From an uncultured Acetatifactor sp. (GTDB taxonomy: Bacteria > Bacillota > Clostridia > Lachnospirales > Lachnospiraceae), in the NCBI GenBank assembly GCA_934436435.1, contig CAKSAN010000007.1:62001-126000 (forward strand): DNA of 64,000 nucleotides, given 5' to 3'. Below are positions 33,940-42,917 of the stretch, one piece after another. How positions within the stretch are numbered: position 1 is the first letter of the stretch; each line of letters opens with the position of its first letter. The position numbers were made by a program, and so were the translations under genes. The notes beneath the pieces are model-generated. The model was not told the DNA's origin and did no database searches. It worked only from the letters and a program-made list of their open reading frames with translations.

Positions 33940-34602
33940 ATGGGAGAATTCTTGGAAAAAATCATAGGGAAAGGAACAGACGGATCGGAACCTCCAAAGT
34001 GGTTCCGGCGGGATAATCTGCTGATCCTGGTGTTACTCGGGGTTCTTCTGTTCATCATTGCTCTGCCGGTCAAAAAGGAGGATCCCGCTGCGGCGGACAC
34101 AGAGATCACGGAACAATACAATGCCGGAATTTTCACTTCTTCCGGACAGAAAGATGCGGGACAGCAGGATGTGGTGGAGACGCAGACCCGGGCAGTGACC
34201 GCAGAAAGTCCGGAGGAATATACTGCCTATCTGGAAGGAAAGTTGAAAAAAATGCTGGAATCCGTCCGGGGACTGGGAGAGGTGGAAGTCATGATCACGC
34301 TGGAATCCTCCGAGGAAAGAATCGTGGAGAAAGACATGACCGCGGAACGTTCCCAGACAGAAGAACAGGATTCTGCGGGAGGAACCCGTACCGTAAGTTC
34401 TTCCAATACCGGTTACCAGACCGTCTATCAGGAAAACGATCAGGGCTCCCCTTTTGTGGTGAAGACCCTTACACCGAAGGTGGAAGGTGTGCTGGTGGTG
34501 GCGGAAGGTGCCGGAAAGGGGAATATGACCAGTGAGATCACCCAGATCGCACAGGCGCTTTTCGGCGTGGAAGCCCACAAAGTCAAGGTGCTGGAAAAAT
34601 GA
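33940..34602 (+). CDS. spoIIIAG: stage III sporulation protein AG
   Basis: This 220-residue protein has one membrane helix (about 27-45, NLLILVLLGVLLFIIAL) and an intermembrane domain of the ring-building (EscJ-like) type. Typical features are LKKMLESVRGLGEVEVMITLESS and the segment TPKVEGVLVVAEGAGKGNMTSEI. It forms the ring of the channel between mother cell and forespore. It follows spoIIIAF by 22 bases. Confidence 0.94.
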   Translation: MGEFLEKIIGKGTDGSEPPKWFRRDNLLILVLLGVLLFIIALPVKKEDPAAADTEITEQYNAGIFTSSGQKDAGQQDVVETQTRAVTAESPEEYTAYLEGKLKKMLESVRGLGEVEVMITLESSEERIVEKDMTAERSQTEEQDSAGGTRTVSSSNTGYQTVYQENDQGSPFVVKTLTPKVEGVLVVAEGAGKGNMTSEITQIAQALFGVEAHKVKVLEK

Positions 34603-34614
34603 ATCACAGGAAAC

Positions 34615-34641
34615 ATATCCGACGGGGAGGGTACATACAAT
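34615..34641 (+). promoter_or_regulatory. candidate internal sigma-E promoter before spoIIIAH
   Basis: CATACAAT (34634-34641) fits the sigma-E -10, and ATATCC (34615-34620) 13 bp upstream resembles the -35. Its location in the 90-base gap between spoIIIAG and spoIIIAH would give extra SpoIIIAH. Internal promoters in this operon are known in Bacillus subtilis. Confidence 0.45.
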
Positions 34642-34692
34642 AGAGTATAAAATCAAGAAGGCAGATACAGGCCTTTGGAAAAGGGGAACGCA

Positions 34693-35340
34693 GTGAAAAA
34701 CTTAATTAAGAAGAATCAGCTTATGATTACCGCACTTGCCATTATGATAGCCATTGCAGGTTATCTGCAATTTGCGGGGACCAACCTGGAAAAGGAGTAT
34801 CTGGCAGCGGATGATACGGAGACTCTGAATGCGGTGGATTCCACAGACATTGTCACAGATATGGAAAGCCTGGATTCGGATGTGGAAATCGTAATGGAAG
34901 ATTATCTGGATGAAGATATGCAGGTGGCGGAAGCAACGCCGGACGAGGGAGAGATCCCCGGGGAGGCCGTACTGACCGGAACGAACGGTGTGGAGGTATT
35001 GTCTGCCGCCAGACTTTCCAAGGAACAGACCAGAGCCCGGAATAAAGAGACTTTATTGGAGATCATCAACAGTACGGAACTCAGTGATGCCCAGAAGCAG
35101 GAAGCTGTGGACAGCATGGTGCGCATGACCGATATTGCGGAAAAAGAGGCGGCGGCCGAGGTGCTTTTGCAGGCCAAGGGATTCAGTGAAGCTGTGGTCA
35201 GCATCAACGGAGATGCCGTGGATGTGGTGGTCAATGCGGCAGAGCTGACCGATGTACAGCGGGCACAGATCGAAGACATCGTAAAAAGAAAGACGGATAT
35301 TGCGGCGGAAAATATCGTCATCAGCACCATTGCACAGTGA
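34693..35340 (+). CDS. spoIIIAH: stage III sporulation protein AH
   Basis: The 215-residue protein has an N-terminal membrane helix (about 9-27, LMITALAIMIAIAGYLQF) and a C-terminal EscJ/YscJ-like domain (about 115-215) that binds forespore SpoIIQ across the septum. The acidic middle part is variable. A TTG at 34675 is in frame, but GTG at 34693 stands 6 bases after AAAAGGGG and is preferred. Last gene of the spoIIIA operon. Confidence 0.94.
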   Translation: MKNLIKKNQLMITALAIMIAIAGYLQFAGTNLEKEYLAADDTETLNAVDSTDIVTDMESLDSDVEIVMEDYLDEDMQVAEATPDEGEIPGEAVLTGTNGVEVLSAARLSKEQTRARNKETLLEIINSTELSDAQKQEAVDSMVRMTDIAEKEAAAEVLLQAKGFSEAVVSINGDAVDVVVNAAELTDVQRAQIEDIVKRKTDIAAENIVISTIAQ

Positions 35341-35348
35341 TATTTTTG

Positions 35349-35377
35349 TGTACATAGGGGGAAAATTATGTTATGAT
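35349..35377 (+). promoter_or_regulatory. candidate deoB promoter
   Basis: TGTACA (35349-35354), a 17-bp spacer and TATGAT (35372-35377). Transcription would start near 35384, exactly where the palindromic element begins, so that element would be the 5' end of the deoB message. Confidence 0.45.
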
Positions 35378-35382
35378 ACCAA

Positions 35383-35444
35383 GGGTCGAGAGTCGACGGT
35401 GCGATGCAAGCTCGCTTGCGGGAGCATCCGGAGATTCGAGACCC
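35383..35444 (+). repeat. palindromic element in the deoB leader
   Basis: A 62-base imperfect inverted repeat bounded by GGGTC and GACCC. Inside are two perfect hairpins, GTCGA-GAG-TCGAC (35385-35397) and GCAAGC-TC-GCTTGC (35406-35419), the second preceded by GTGCGAT (35399-35405). The same GTGCGAT-plus-hairpin pattern, with different but still paired bases, occurs before ptsI at 52182-52202. It may be a dispersed REP-like family or a leader RNA. Confidence 0.6.
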
Positions 35445-35499
35445 GTACCACATGAGCAAGCAGCCATTTTCATAGAAAATGCGCGAATGAGGAATGTAT

Positions 35500-36666
35500 A
35501 TGAAGAGAGTCTTTTTAATAGTATTGGACAGCTTCGGGATCGGCCAAATGCCGGATGCCGCAGCTTACGGAGACATCAATGTAAATACACTGGGGAGCGT
35601 ATCTAAGAGCCCTTATTTTCATATGGAAAATATGAAAGACATGGGACTGTTTAACATTGACGGCGTGGAAGTCGGAGAGAAGACAGAGCATCCCACAGCG
35701 GCATATGCCCGTATGACGGAGCGTTCCCGCGGAAAGGATACCACCATCGGACACTGGGAGATCGCAGGCATCTATTCTCCCAAGCCATTGCCCACCTACC
35801 CGGACGGCTTCCCTGAGGATGTGCTGGAAGAGTTCCGGATCCGTACCGGCAGAGATGTTCTGTGCAACAAGCCATATTCCGGCACACAGGTCATTGCGGA
35901 TTACGGGGACGAGCATGTGCGCACCGGCAAACTGATCGTATATACTTCCGCGGACAGTGTGTTCCAGATCGCTGCCCATGAGGATGTGGTTCCCGTGGAG
36001 CAGTTATATGATTATTGCCGTATCGCCAGACAGATCTTACAGGGAGAACACGGTGTGGGCCGTGTCATTGCCAGACCTTTTATCGGCGAGAGCGGACATT
36101 ATACCCGAACTCCCAGAAGACATGATTTTTCTCTGCTGCCTCCCGCAGTGACCATGCTGGATCAGCTGAAGGCGGCCGGCAAGGATGTGATTGCCGTGGG
36201 CAAGATCCAGGATATTTTCGTGGGTAAGGGCATTACCGAGCATGTATACACTTCCGGCAATGCGGAAGGCATTGAGCGGACGCTGGAATATCTGGACAGG
36301 GATTTCGAAGGACTCTGCTTTATCAATCTGGTGGATTACGATATGCTCTACGGACACAGAAGAGATGTGGACGGCTATGCCAAGGCACTGACTTATTTTG
36401 ATGAAAAGCTGCCGGAAATTCAGACACACATGAAGCCGGAAGACATTCTGATGATCACCGCGGACCACGGCTGTGATCCCGCCTATACGGCCACCACGGA
36501 TCACACCAGAGAGTACACGCCCTTTATCTTGTACGGTGCCCCTGTGACACCGGGCAGCCGCGGAACCAGACCCACCTTTTCCGATATCGGGGCAACGGTG
36601 CTGGATTACTTCGGAATCCAACCGGAGTTTGAGGGAAGTTCTGTTTTAAAGGTAGATCCGTCGTAG
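35500..36666 (+). CDS. deoB: phosphopentomutase
   Basis: This 388-residue Mn2+ enzyme of the alkaline phosphatase fold interconverts (deoxy)ribose 1- and 5-phosphate in nucleoside salvage. Motifs seen are LDSFGIGQMPDA (metal Asp), GKDTTIGHWEIAG (active-site Thr), VDYDMLYGHRRDV, and ITADHGCDPA with TDHTREYTPF (metal ligands). An ATG at 35494 is in frame but too close to the ribosome site GAGGA; ATG at 35500 is 6 bases away. The leader of about 115 bases is unusually structured. No other nucleoside genes are nearby. Confidence 0.95.
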   Translation: MKRVFLIVLDSFGIGQMPDAAAYGDINVNTLGSVSKSPYFHMENMKDMGLFNIDGVEVGEKTEHPTAAYARMTERSRGKDTTIGHWEIAGIYSPKPLPTYPDGFPEDVLEEFRIRTGRDVLCNKPYSGTQVIADYGDEHVRTGKLIVYTSADSVFQIAAHEDVVPVEQLYDYCRIARQILQGEHGVGRVIARPFIGESGHYTRTPRRHDFSLLPPAVTMLDQLKAAGKDVIAVGKIQDIFVGKGITEHVYTSGNAEGIERTLEYLDRDFEGLCFINLVDYDMLYGHRRDVDGYAKALTYFDEKLPEIQTHMKPEDILMITADHGCDPAYTATTDHTREYTPFILYGAPVTPGSRGTRPTFSDIGATVLDYFGIQPEFEGSSVLKVDPS

Positions 36667-36726
36667 AAAGCAGATTCCCGAAAGCTGCGAAAATAGATTT
36701 TTAGATATATTTGGAGGACTATAGTT

Positions 36727-38325
36727 GTGAGTAATAATTATACAGAAGAGATCAACCGCCGCCGGACCTTTGCCATTATTTCCCACCCAGATGCCGGTAA
36801 GACGACCCTGACCGAGAAGTTCCTGCTCTACGGAGGAGCCATCAATCTGGCAGGAAGCGTAAAGGGTAAGGCAACGGCCAGACATGCGGTATCCGACTGG
36901 ATGCAGATCGAGAAGGACAGAGGTATTTCCGTTACTTCTTCCGTATTGCAGTTCGAATATGACGGTTACTGCATCAATATTCTGGATACCCCGGGACATC
37001 AGGATTTCTCTGAGGATACCTATCGTACCCTGATGGCGGCGGACTCCGCAGTCATGGTCATTGATGCTTCCAAGGGTGTAGAGGCCCAGACGAGAAAGCT
37101 GTTCAAGGTCTGTGTTATGCGGAAGATCCCTATTTTCACCTTTATCAATAAGATGGACCGTGAGGCAAGAGATACCTTTGAACTGCTGGATGATATTGAG
37201 AAGGAACTGGGAATCGCCACCTGTCCCATCAACTGGCCCATCGGTTCCGGTAAGGAATTTCAGGGCGTCTACGACCGTGAGAAAAAGTGCGTGATCGCTT
37301 ATTCCGATACGGAGAAGGGAACAAAGGAAGGAACTGCTACTGAGATTCCCATTCAGGATGAAGAGCATCTGAAGGAGCTGATCGGAGAGGAAGCTGCGGA
37401 CAAGCTGCTTGGGGAAGTGGAGTTATTGGACGGTGCCAGCGCAGAGTTCGATCTGGAGGAAGTGCAGAAGGGTAATCTGACCCCGGTATGCTTCGGATCC
37501 GCCCTGACCAACTTCGGCGTGGAGATCTTCTTAAAACATTTCCTGAATATGACCACTACACCGCTTCCGAGAAAAGCGGATATCGGTATGATCGATCCGA
37601 CGGAGCATGAGTTCAGTGCCTTTGTCTTCAAGATTCAGGCCAACATGAACAAGGCTCACAGAGACCGTATCGCATTCATGCGTATCTGTTCCGGCAAATT
37701 CGATGCCAACATGGAAGTGCGTCATGTGCAGGGCAATAAGGTGATGCGACTGTCCCAGCCCCAGCAGATCATGGCGGATGAACGTAAGATCTTAAACGAG
37801 GCTTATGCGGGAGATATTATCGGTGTGTTCGATCCCGGTATTTTCTCCATCGGAGATACTCTGTGTATGCCCAAAGAGAAGTTCCAGTACGAAGGTATCC
37901 CTACTTTTGCACCGGAGCATTTTGCCAGAGTGCGTCAGGTGGATACCATGAAGAGAAAACAGTTCGTCAAGGGTGTGGAGCAGATTGCACAGGAAGGCGC
38001 CATTCAGATCTTCCAGGAGTTTAATACCGGTCTGGAAGAGATCATCGTAGGCGTGGTCGGTGTACTGCAATTCGATGTATTGAAATACCGTCTGGAGAAC
38101 GAGTACAACGTGGAGATCCGTCTGGAGAACCTGCCTTATGAGCATATCCGCTGGATCGAGAACAAGGACGAGATCGACCTTGCCAAGCTGTCCGGTACTT
38201 CCGATATGAAGAAGGTCAAGGACATGAAGGGCAATCCTTTGCTGTTGTTTGTCAATTCCTGGAGTATCGGCATGACTCTGGATCGTAATAAGGGGCTGGT
38301 GCTGACGGAGTTCGGACGCAATTAA
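36727..38325 (+). CDS. prfC: peptide chain release factor 3
   Basis: The 532-residue translational GTPase recycles RF1 and RF2 from the ribosome after termination. G motifs are SHPDAGKTTLTEK (G1), DTPGHQDF (G3) and NKMDREARD (G4). The RF3-specific C-terminal domains follow, ending SWSIGMTLDRNKGLVLTEFGRN. The start is GTG at 36727, 8-9 bases after GGAGG. It stands 60 bases after deoB, without a clear terminator between them. Confidence 0.95.
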   Translation: MSNNYTEEINRRRTFAIISHPDAGKTTLTEKFLLYGGAINLAGSVKGKATARHAVSDWMQIEKDRGISVTSSVLQFEYDGYCINILDTPGHQDFSEDTYRTLMAADSAVMVIDASKGVEAQTRKLFKVCVMRKIPIFTFINKMDREARDTFELLDDIEKELGIATCPINWPIGSGKEFQGVYDREKKCVIAYSDTEKGTKEGTATEIPIQDEEHLKELIGEEAADKLLGEVELLDGASAEFDLEEVQKGNLTPVCFGSALTNFGVEIFLKHFLNMTTTPLPRKADIGMIDPTEHEFSAFVFKIQANMNKAHRDRIAFMRICSGKFDANMEVRHVQGNKVMRLSQPQQIMADERKILNEAYAGDIIGVFDPGIFSIGDTLCMPKEKFQYEGIPTFAPEHFARVRQVDTMKRKQFVKGVEQIAQEGAIQIFQEFNTGLEEIIVGVVGVLQFDVLKYRLENEYNVEIRLENLPYEHIRWIENKDEIDLAKLSGTSDMKKVKDMKGNPLLLFVNSWSIGMTLDRNKGLVLTEFGRN

Positions 38326-38358
38326 GGAATCAAAACAAAAAGTGTGTAGGGGGATAGA

Positions 38359-39585
38359 ATGGGGAATAAGTTAAAATTATGTGCCGGGATTCTGATACTG
38401 CTTTTATTGACAGGATGTTCCTCACAGGAGGTTCTGCAGGAAGTACCCCAGACTATCGCGCTGCCCGAGACACAGATAGACACGCTGCCTGTGCCGGAGA
38501 CGGCGGCTTCGGAAAATGACAATACAGAGAGCTTTTCCCTTCTGGAGGAGGGAGGCTCTCGTTTTGCATATGAGAGTCTGGATGCGCAGGAACAGATCTG
38601 GTATCAGGAGATCGAACAGGCACTGGGATCCATGGACGATACGATAAAACTGTCTACGGAGCCTCTGGAACAGGGAATGGATGAGCAGGATATCGATAAG
38701 GTCTTTCAGTGCGTTCTGATCGATCATCCCGAGATCTTTTATACCACGGGATATACTTATACCAAATATTCCAGAGGGGAGAAAACCGTAGGGATCGATT
38801 TTGCGGGCACCTACGACCTGACGAAAGAGGAGGCTGCGGAGCGGGCGGAAGCCATCCGCAGTGTGACATCGGAATGGCTGTCCGGTATGGACGGGGAAGC
38901 CCCGGAGTATGATAAGGTAAAAGAAGTATACGAAACCATTATATTTTCTACAAATTATGACCTGAATGCTGCGGACAACCAGAATATTGCTTCGGTATTT
39001 CTGGGAGGAGCCTCTGTCTGTCAGGGGTATGCCAAGGCGACCCAGTATCTTTTGAATCATCTGGGGGTGATGTGCACCCTGGTGCAGGGAACTGTGGACA
39101 CCGGAGAAGCCCATGCCTGGAATCTGGTGCGGGTGGACGGCAGCTATTATTATGTGGATACCACATGGGGGGATGCATCCTACCGCATGGAGGACGGCAA
39201 CGCGCAGGGGAACCTGCCGGAGATCAATTATGACTATCTGTGTGTGACCACACAGGACCTGCTTCGCACTCACCGGATCGACAGTATGATTCCCCTGCCG
39301 GAGTGTACCGCCACGCAGGCAAATTACTATGTGCGGGAGGGCGTATATTTTACCTCTTACGACAGGGAACAGATGCGGGAGATCTTCGACAGGGCGGCAG
39401 CAGACGGCAGAACGGATGTTACATTAAAATGTGCGGATGAGATCTGCTATGAGGAGATCTGCCATGCCCTGATCGACGAACAGGAGATTTTTTCCTATAT
39501 GCAGATGCAGGGGAATGGCGGTACCGTCACCTATGCGCAGAACGGGAAACAATTATCCTTGACTTTTTGGGTGACAAATGATTAA
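38359..39585 (+). CDS. transglutaminase-like lipoprotein
   Basis: This 408-residue protein has a lipoprotein signal with lipobox LLTGC (Cys20). A transglutaminase-like domain (about 175-300) has a complete Cys-His-Asp triad: Cys221 in ASVCQGYA, His252 in EAHAWN and Asp267 in YVDTTWGD. The flanking parts are unassigned. Such domains in bacteria are usually papain-like proteases or peptide-crosslinking enzymes acting on the cell surface. It follows prfC by 33 bases; ATG follows AGGGGGA. The substrate is unknown. Confidence 0.85.
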   Translation: MGNKLKLCAGILILLLLTGCSSQEVLQEVPQTIALPETQIDTLPVPETAASENDNTESFSLLEEGGSRFAYESLDAQEQIWYQEIEQALGSMDDTIKLSTEPLEQGMDEQDIDKVFQCVLIDHPEIFYTTGYTYTKYSRGEKTVGIDFAGTYDLTKEEAAERAEAIRSVTSEWLSGMDGEAPEYDKVKEVYETIIFSTNYDLNAADNQNIASVFLGGASVCQGYAKATQYLLNHLGVMCTLVQGTVDTGEAHAWNLVRVDGSYYYVDTTWGDASYRMEDGNAQGNLPEINYDYLCVTTQDLLRTHRIDSMIPLPECTATQANYYVREGVYFTSYDREQMREIFDRAAADGRTDVTLKCADEICYEEICHALIDEQEIFSYMQMQGNGGTVTYAQNGKQLSLTFWVTND

Positions 39586-39599
39586 GGATTTGGTATACT
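39571..39599 (+). promoter_or_regulatory. promoter of the asp23-nusB block
   Basis: GTGACA (39571-39576), a 17-bp spacer and TATACT (39594-39599), overlapping the end of the lipoprotein gene. It is a near-consensus sigma-A promoter 37 bases before asp23. Confidence 0.75.
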
Positions 39600-39635
39600 G
39601 TAACTAATTAGTTATTATTAGGAGGATCAGCTATC

Positions 39636-40022
39636 ATGGAAAAAGAAATAGATAAGAAGAACTTGGTATTAAAGGAAGACGAGAGCATCGGTACCGTACA
39701 GATCGCAGATGATGTAGTGGCTATGATCGCATCTTTGGCAGCTACCGAGGTCGACGGTGTCAGTGCCATGGCAGGCAATATTACCAACGAACTCATGAGT
39801 AAGGTGGGTGTCAAGAGCCTGACCAAAGGGGTCAAGGTGGAAGTAGCGGACAAGAATGTGACCGTGGATCTGGCTGTGACCATGGAGTACGGATACAATA
39901 TTCCCGCCACCTGTCAGGCTGTCCAGCAGAAGGTAAAGAATGCCATTGAGAATATGACAGGACTGACCTGCCTGGATGTGAACATCCGCATTGCCGGTGT
40001 GAACATGAAGAAGGACAAATAA
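39636..40022 (+). CDS. Asp23/Gls24 family envelope stress protein
   Basis: This 128-residue member of the Asp23 (DUF322) family has the typical core IADDVVAMIASLAATEVDGVSAMAG, followed by a beta-rich region and the C-terminal VQQKVKNAIENMTGL helix. Family members localise to the membrane through partners and are linked to envelope stress. Its place directly before nusB is conserved in clostridia. ATG follows GGAGGATC. Function in this organism is not known. Confidence 0.92.
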   Translation: MEKEIDKKNLVLKEDESIGTVQIADDVVAMIASLAATEVDGVSAMAGNITNELMSKVGVKSLTKGVKVEVADKNVTVDLAVTMEYGYNIPATCQAVQQKVKNAIENMTGLTCLDVNIRIAGVNMKKDK

Positions 40023-40043
40023 GAGGAATCACAGGAAGATATT

Positions 40044-40454
40044 ATGGGAAGACACGAGCAGAGAGAACAGGTTTTCAAACTTTTATTCCGTGTGGAATTT
40101 CATGCGCCGGAAGAAATACCGGAACAGATCGCGCTGTTCCGTGAGAATAACGAGGAAGTTCCTTCCTGGCAGGATGCGGATGCCATTGCGGCCCGTTTTG
40201 AGAAGATCCGGGAGAAGATTCCCGAACTTGACAAGCTGTTGAATGAGAATACCGAAGGATGGGATACCACTCGTGTGGGTAAAGTGGAACTTGCGGTATT
40301 GCGCCTTGGTGCATACGAACTGCGCTATGACGACGACATCCCGGATGGCGTTGCCATTAATGAGGCGATCGAGATCGCCAAAAAGTACGGACAGGAGAGC
40401 TCCGGCGGATTTGTCAATGCGATTCTGGCCAAGATCATGAAGTCTGGTGAGTAG
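40044..40454 (+). CDS. nusB: transcription antitermination factor NusB
   Basis: The 136-residue all-helical RNA-binding protein acts with NusE (S10) at boxA during rRNA transcription. It begins GRHEQREQVFKLLF and contains WDTTRVGKVELAVLRLGAYEL and VAINEAIEIAKKYGQESSGGFVNAIL, the family's signature. It overlaps xseA by 8 bases, indicating coupled translation. Confidence 0.96.
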   Translation: MGRHEQREQVFKLLFRVEFHAPEEIPEQIALFRENNEEVPSWQDADAIAARFEKIREKIPELDKLLNENTEGWDTTRVGKVELAVLRLGAYELRYDDDIPDGVAINEAIEIAKKYGQESSGGFVNAILAKIMKSGE

Positions 40455-41670
40455 AATACAGAATGTAATCAGCGTACGACAACTGAATACCTATATTAAA
40501 AATATGTTCACGCAGGATTACTTTTTACAGACGGTGTTTGTAAAAGGTGAGGTAAGCAACTGTAAATACCATCCCTCTGGACATATTTATTTTACGTTAA
40601 AGGATTCTGCCAGCGCCCTGAACTGCATCATGTTTGCCGGAGACCGGAGAGGACTGGCCTTTCGGCTGACTGAGGGGCAGCAGGTGATCGCAAAAGGCAC
40701 CGTGAATGTCTATGAACGGGACGGCAGATACCAGCTGTACGTCAAGGAAGTGACACTGGACGGCGCCGGAGCCCTTTACGAAAAATACGAACAGTTAAAA
40801 CGGGAACTGGCGGAAGAGGGCATGTTTGCCCCGGAATACAAGCAACAGATCCCGAAGTATATCCATACTCTGGGCGTAGTGACGGCGGATACCGGCGCGG
40901 CCGTTCGGGATATTATACAGATCGCTTCCCGGCGGAACCCTTATGTGCAGATCATTTTATATCCGGCACTGGTACAGGGTGCTTCGGCGGCACCTTCCAT
41001 TGTAAACGGAATCCGGGCACTGGAGAGACAGGGCGTGGATGTCATGATCGTGGGCCGGGGTGGCGGATCCATCGAGGATCTGTGGGCGTTTAATGAGAGA
41101 ATAGTGGCACAGGCGGTGTTCGACTGTTCCGTTCCCATCATTTCGGCGGTAGGGCACGAGACCGATACGACGATCATCGATTATGTGGCGGATCTGCGGG
41201 CACCGACCCCGTCGGCAGCGGCGGAACTGGCGGTGGCACAGGTCAGTGATATAGAGAATGAGATCCGGGACAGACAGGACAGACTGTATTACCGGATGGG
41301 AAGAGTGTTACAGCACAAGAGACAGCAGGCAGATCAGATGGAGATGCGTCTGAAATATTTAAGTCCCGCCAATCGGATCCGGGAGAAGAGGACTTACAGC
41401 ATGCAGCTGGAAGACCGGCTGCAGAACCGGATGCAGGGGATCCTGCGGGACCGCAGACATGCGCTGGCACTCTACATCGAGAGAATGAAGGCGGTCTCCC
41501 CTCTGGAGAAGCTGAACAGCGGTTTCTCCTACGTGGAGGATGCGGATGGCAAAAATATCCGTTCCGTAACGCAGGTGGGAGAAGGTGACAGCCTGCGGAT
41601 CCGGGTAAGTGACGGCGTAATCGATACCCGGGTGGAACAGATACAACAGGAAGACAGATTCACCGTGTGA
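40447..41670 (+). CDS. xseA: exodeoxyribonuclease VII large subunit
   Basis: This 407-residue protein has an N-terminal OB-fold (NVISVRQLNTYIKN, VFVKGEVSNCKYHPSGHIYFTLKD), a central catalytic domain (TADTGAAVRDII, GRGGGSIEDLWAFNE, SAVGHETDTTIIDYVADLRAPTPSAAAE), a coiled-coil region and a C-terminal domain. With XseB it degrades single-stranded DNA. The start is GTG at 40447, inside the end of nusB. Confidence 0.96.
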   Translation: MSRIQNVISVRQLNTYIKNMFTQDYFLQTVFVKGEVSNCKYHPSGHIYFTLKDSASALNCIMFAGDRRGLAFRLTEGQQVIAKGTVNVYERDGRYQLYVKEVTLDGAGALYEKYEQLKRELAEEGMFAPEYKQQIPKYIHTLGVVTADTGAAVRDIIQIASRRNPYVQIILYPALVQGASAAPSIVNGIRALERQGVDVMIVGRGGGSIEDLWAFNERIVAQAVFDCSVPIISAVGHETDTTIIDYVADLRAPTPSAAAELAVAQVSDIENEIRDRQDRLYYRMGRVLQHKRQQADQMEMRLKYLSPANRIREKRTYSMQLEDRLQNRMQGILRDRRHALALYIERMKAVSPLEKLNSGFSYVEDADGKNIRSVTQVGEGDSLRIRVSDGVIDTRVEQIQQEDRFTV

Positions 41671-41704
41671 TCCGGCAGAACGGACCATGGACGGAGGTGC
41701 TATT

Positions 41705-41944
41705 TTGGCAGGAAAAAAGAAAGCGGAAGAACAGGAACAGCATAGTCTGGAGGAAAATTTTTCCACGCTGGAGGAACTGATTGAACAGCTGGAGGCGGAG
41801 GATATTTCTCTGGAAGAAGCTTTTACGGCGTACAGTAAGGGAATGAACCTGTTAAAACAGTGCAACGATCAGATCGACCGGGTGGAGAAACAGGTCATGA
41901 AGCTGAATGAGGAAGGAGAGCTGGAGCCTCTGGATCCACAGTAA
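41705..41944 (+). CDS. xseB: exodeoxyribonuclease VII small subunit
   Basis: The 79-residue two-helix protein has the core SLEENFSTLEELIEQLEAEDISLEEAFTAYSKGMNLLKQCN of XseB. An in-frame ATG at 41687 precedes the ribosome site GGAGG (41693-41697), so it cannot be the normal start. A TTG at 41705, 7 bases after GGAGG, is chosen and gives the usual family length. It lies 34 bases after xseA. Confidence 0.93.
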   Translation: MAGKKKAEEQEQHSLEENFSTLEELIEQLEAEDISLEEAFTAYSKGMNLLKQCNDQIDRVEKQVMKLNEEGELEPLDPQ

Positions 41945-41979
41945 GCATACCGGAAGGTAGAGGAAGGTTGGCATTAGAC

Positions 41980-42903
41980 ATGGAAGAAACATTATTCAGA
42001 CAGGAATTACAGAAGAGAACAGCAGCTATTGAGGAATTGCTGAAGGAATATCTCCCGACGGAGGAAGGATACCAGAAGACCGTGATTGAAGCCATGAACT
42101 ACAGTCTCATGGCGGGCGGAAAGCGTCTGCGCCCCATGCTGATGCAGGAGACCTATAAGATGTTCGGCGGGGACAGTGATATTATAGAGCCTTTTATGGC
42201 GGCAATCGAGATGATCCATACATATTCTCTGGTACACGATGACCTTCCGGCTATGGACAATGACGAGTACCGCAGAGGCCGCAGGACCACCTGGTCTGTG
42301 TACGGCGACGGTATGGGAGTGCTGGCAGGCGACGGATTGCTAAATTATGCCTTTGAGACCGCATTGCGTGCTTTTCCGGCATGTGCTGCGGGGGCACCGG
42401 TAGATCCGAATTACCCCAGAGTAGCGTCAGCACTGAATATTTTAGCCCGCAAAGCCGGAATCTACGGCATGATCGGCGGACAGAACGCGGATATAGAGGC
42501 GGAAGAACAAACAGACCCTCTGACCACGGAGCAGATTCTGTTCATTCATGCCAACAAGACGGCAGCCCTGATCCAGTCGGCCATGATGATCGGCGCCATG
42601 CTGGCAGGTGCAACCGATGAAGAGATCGCAGCGGTGGAGCTGTGTGCCTATAACGTGGGCATTGCATTCCAGATCCAGGACGATATTCTGGATGTGATCG
42701 GCGACAGCAAAGAGCTTGGTAAAGCCACCGGAAGCGACGCACAGAATCATAAGCAGACCTATGTGACATTACACGGACTGGAGGAATCCGGAAGGGAAGT
42801 GGAACGGCTTACCGGGGAAGCGGTAGCGGTTCTGGACAGGTTCCAGGGAGAACATGAATTCCTGAAGGAACTGTTGTTGCACCTGGTCCATAGAACGAAA
42901 TAG
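41980..42903 (+). CDS. ispA: farnesyl/geranyl diphosphate synthase
   Basis: This 307-residue trans-prenyltransferase condenses isopentenyl and allylic diphosphates. The first Asp-rich motif is DDLPAMDND and the second is DDILD. GGKRLRP and the GDGLL segment are also present. An in-frame TTG at 41968 directly abuts GGAAGG; ATG at 41980 is 12 bases downstream and preferred. The product probably feeds undecaprenyl and quinone-type synthesis. Its position next to dxs groups two isoprenoid genes. Confidence 0.93.
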   Translation: MEETLFRQELQKRTAAIEELLKEYLPTEEGYQKTVIEAMNYSLMAGGKRLRPMLMQETYKMFGGDSDIIEPFMAAIEMIHTYSLVHDDLPAMDNDEYRRGRRTTWSVYGDGMGVLAGDGLLNYAFETALRAFPACAAGAPVDPNYPRVASALNILARKAGIYGMIGGQNADIEAEEQTDPLTTEQILFIHANKTAALIQSAMMIGAMLAGATDEEIAAVELCAYNVGIAFQIQDDILDVIGDSKELGKATGSDAQNHKQTYVTLHGLEESGREVERLTGEAVAVLDRFQGEHEFLKELLLHLVHRTK

Positions 42904-42917
42904 CAGAGGAAAAGCGA

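Noticed and set aside
38422..39273. Long minus-strand open frame of 283 codons
   Set aside because: It lies opposite the transglutaminase lipoprotein, has no recognisable domain, and the plus frame has clear signal and catalytic motifs. Similar long antisense frames at 55363-56124 and 18217-19113 were rejected for the same reason.
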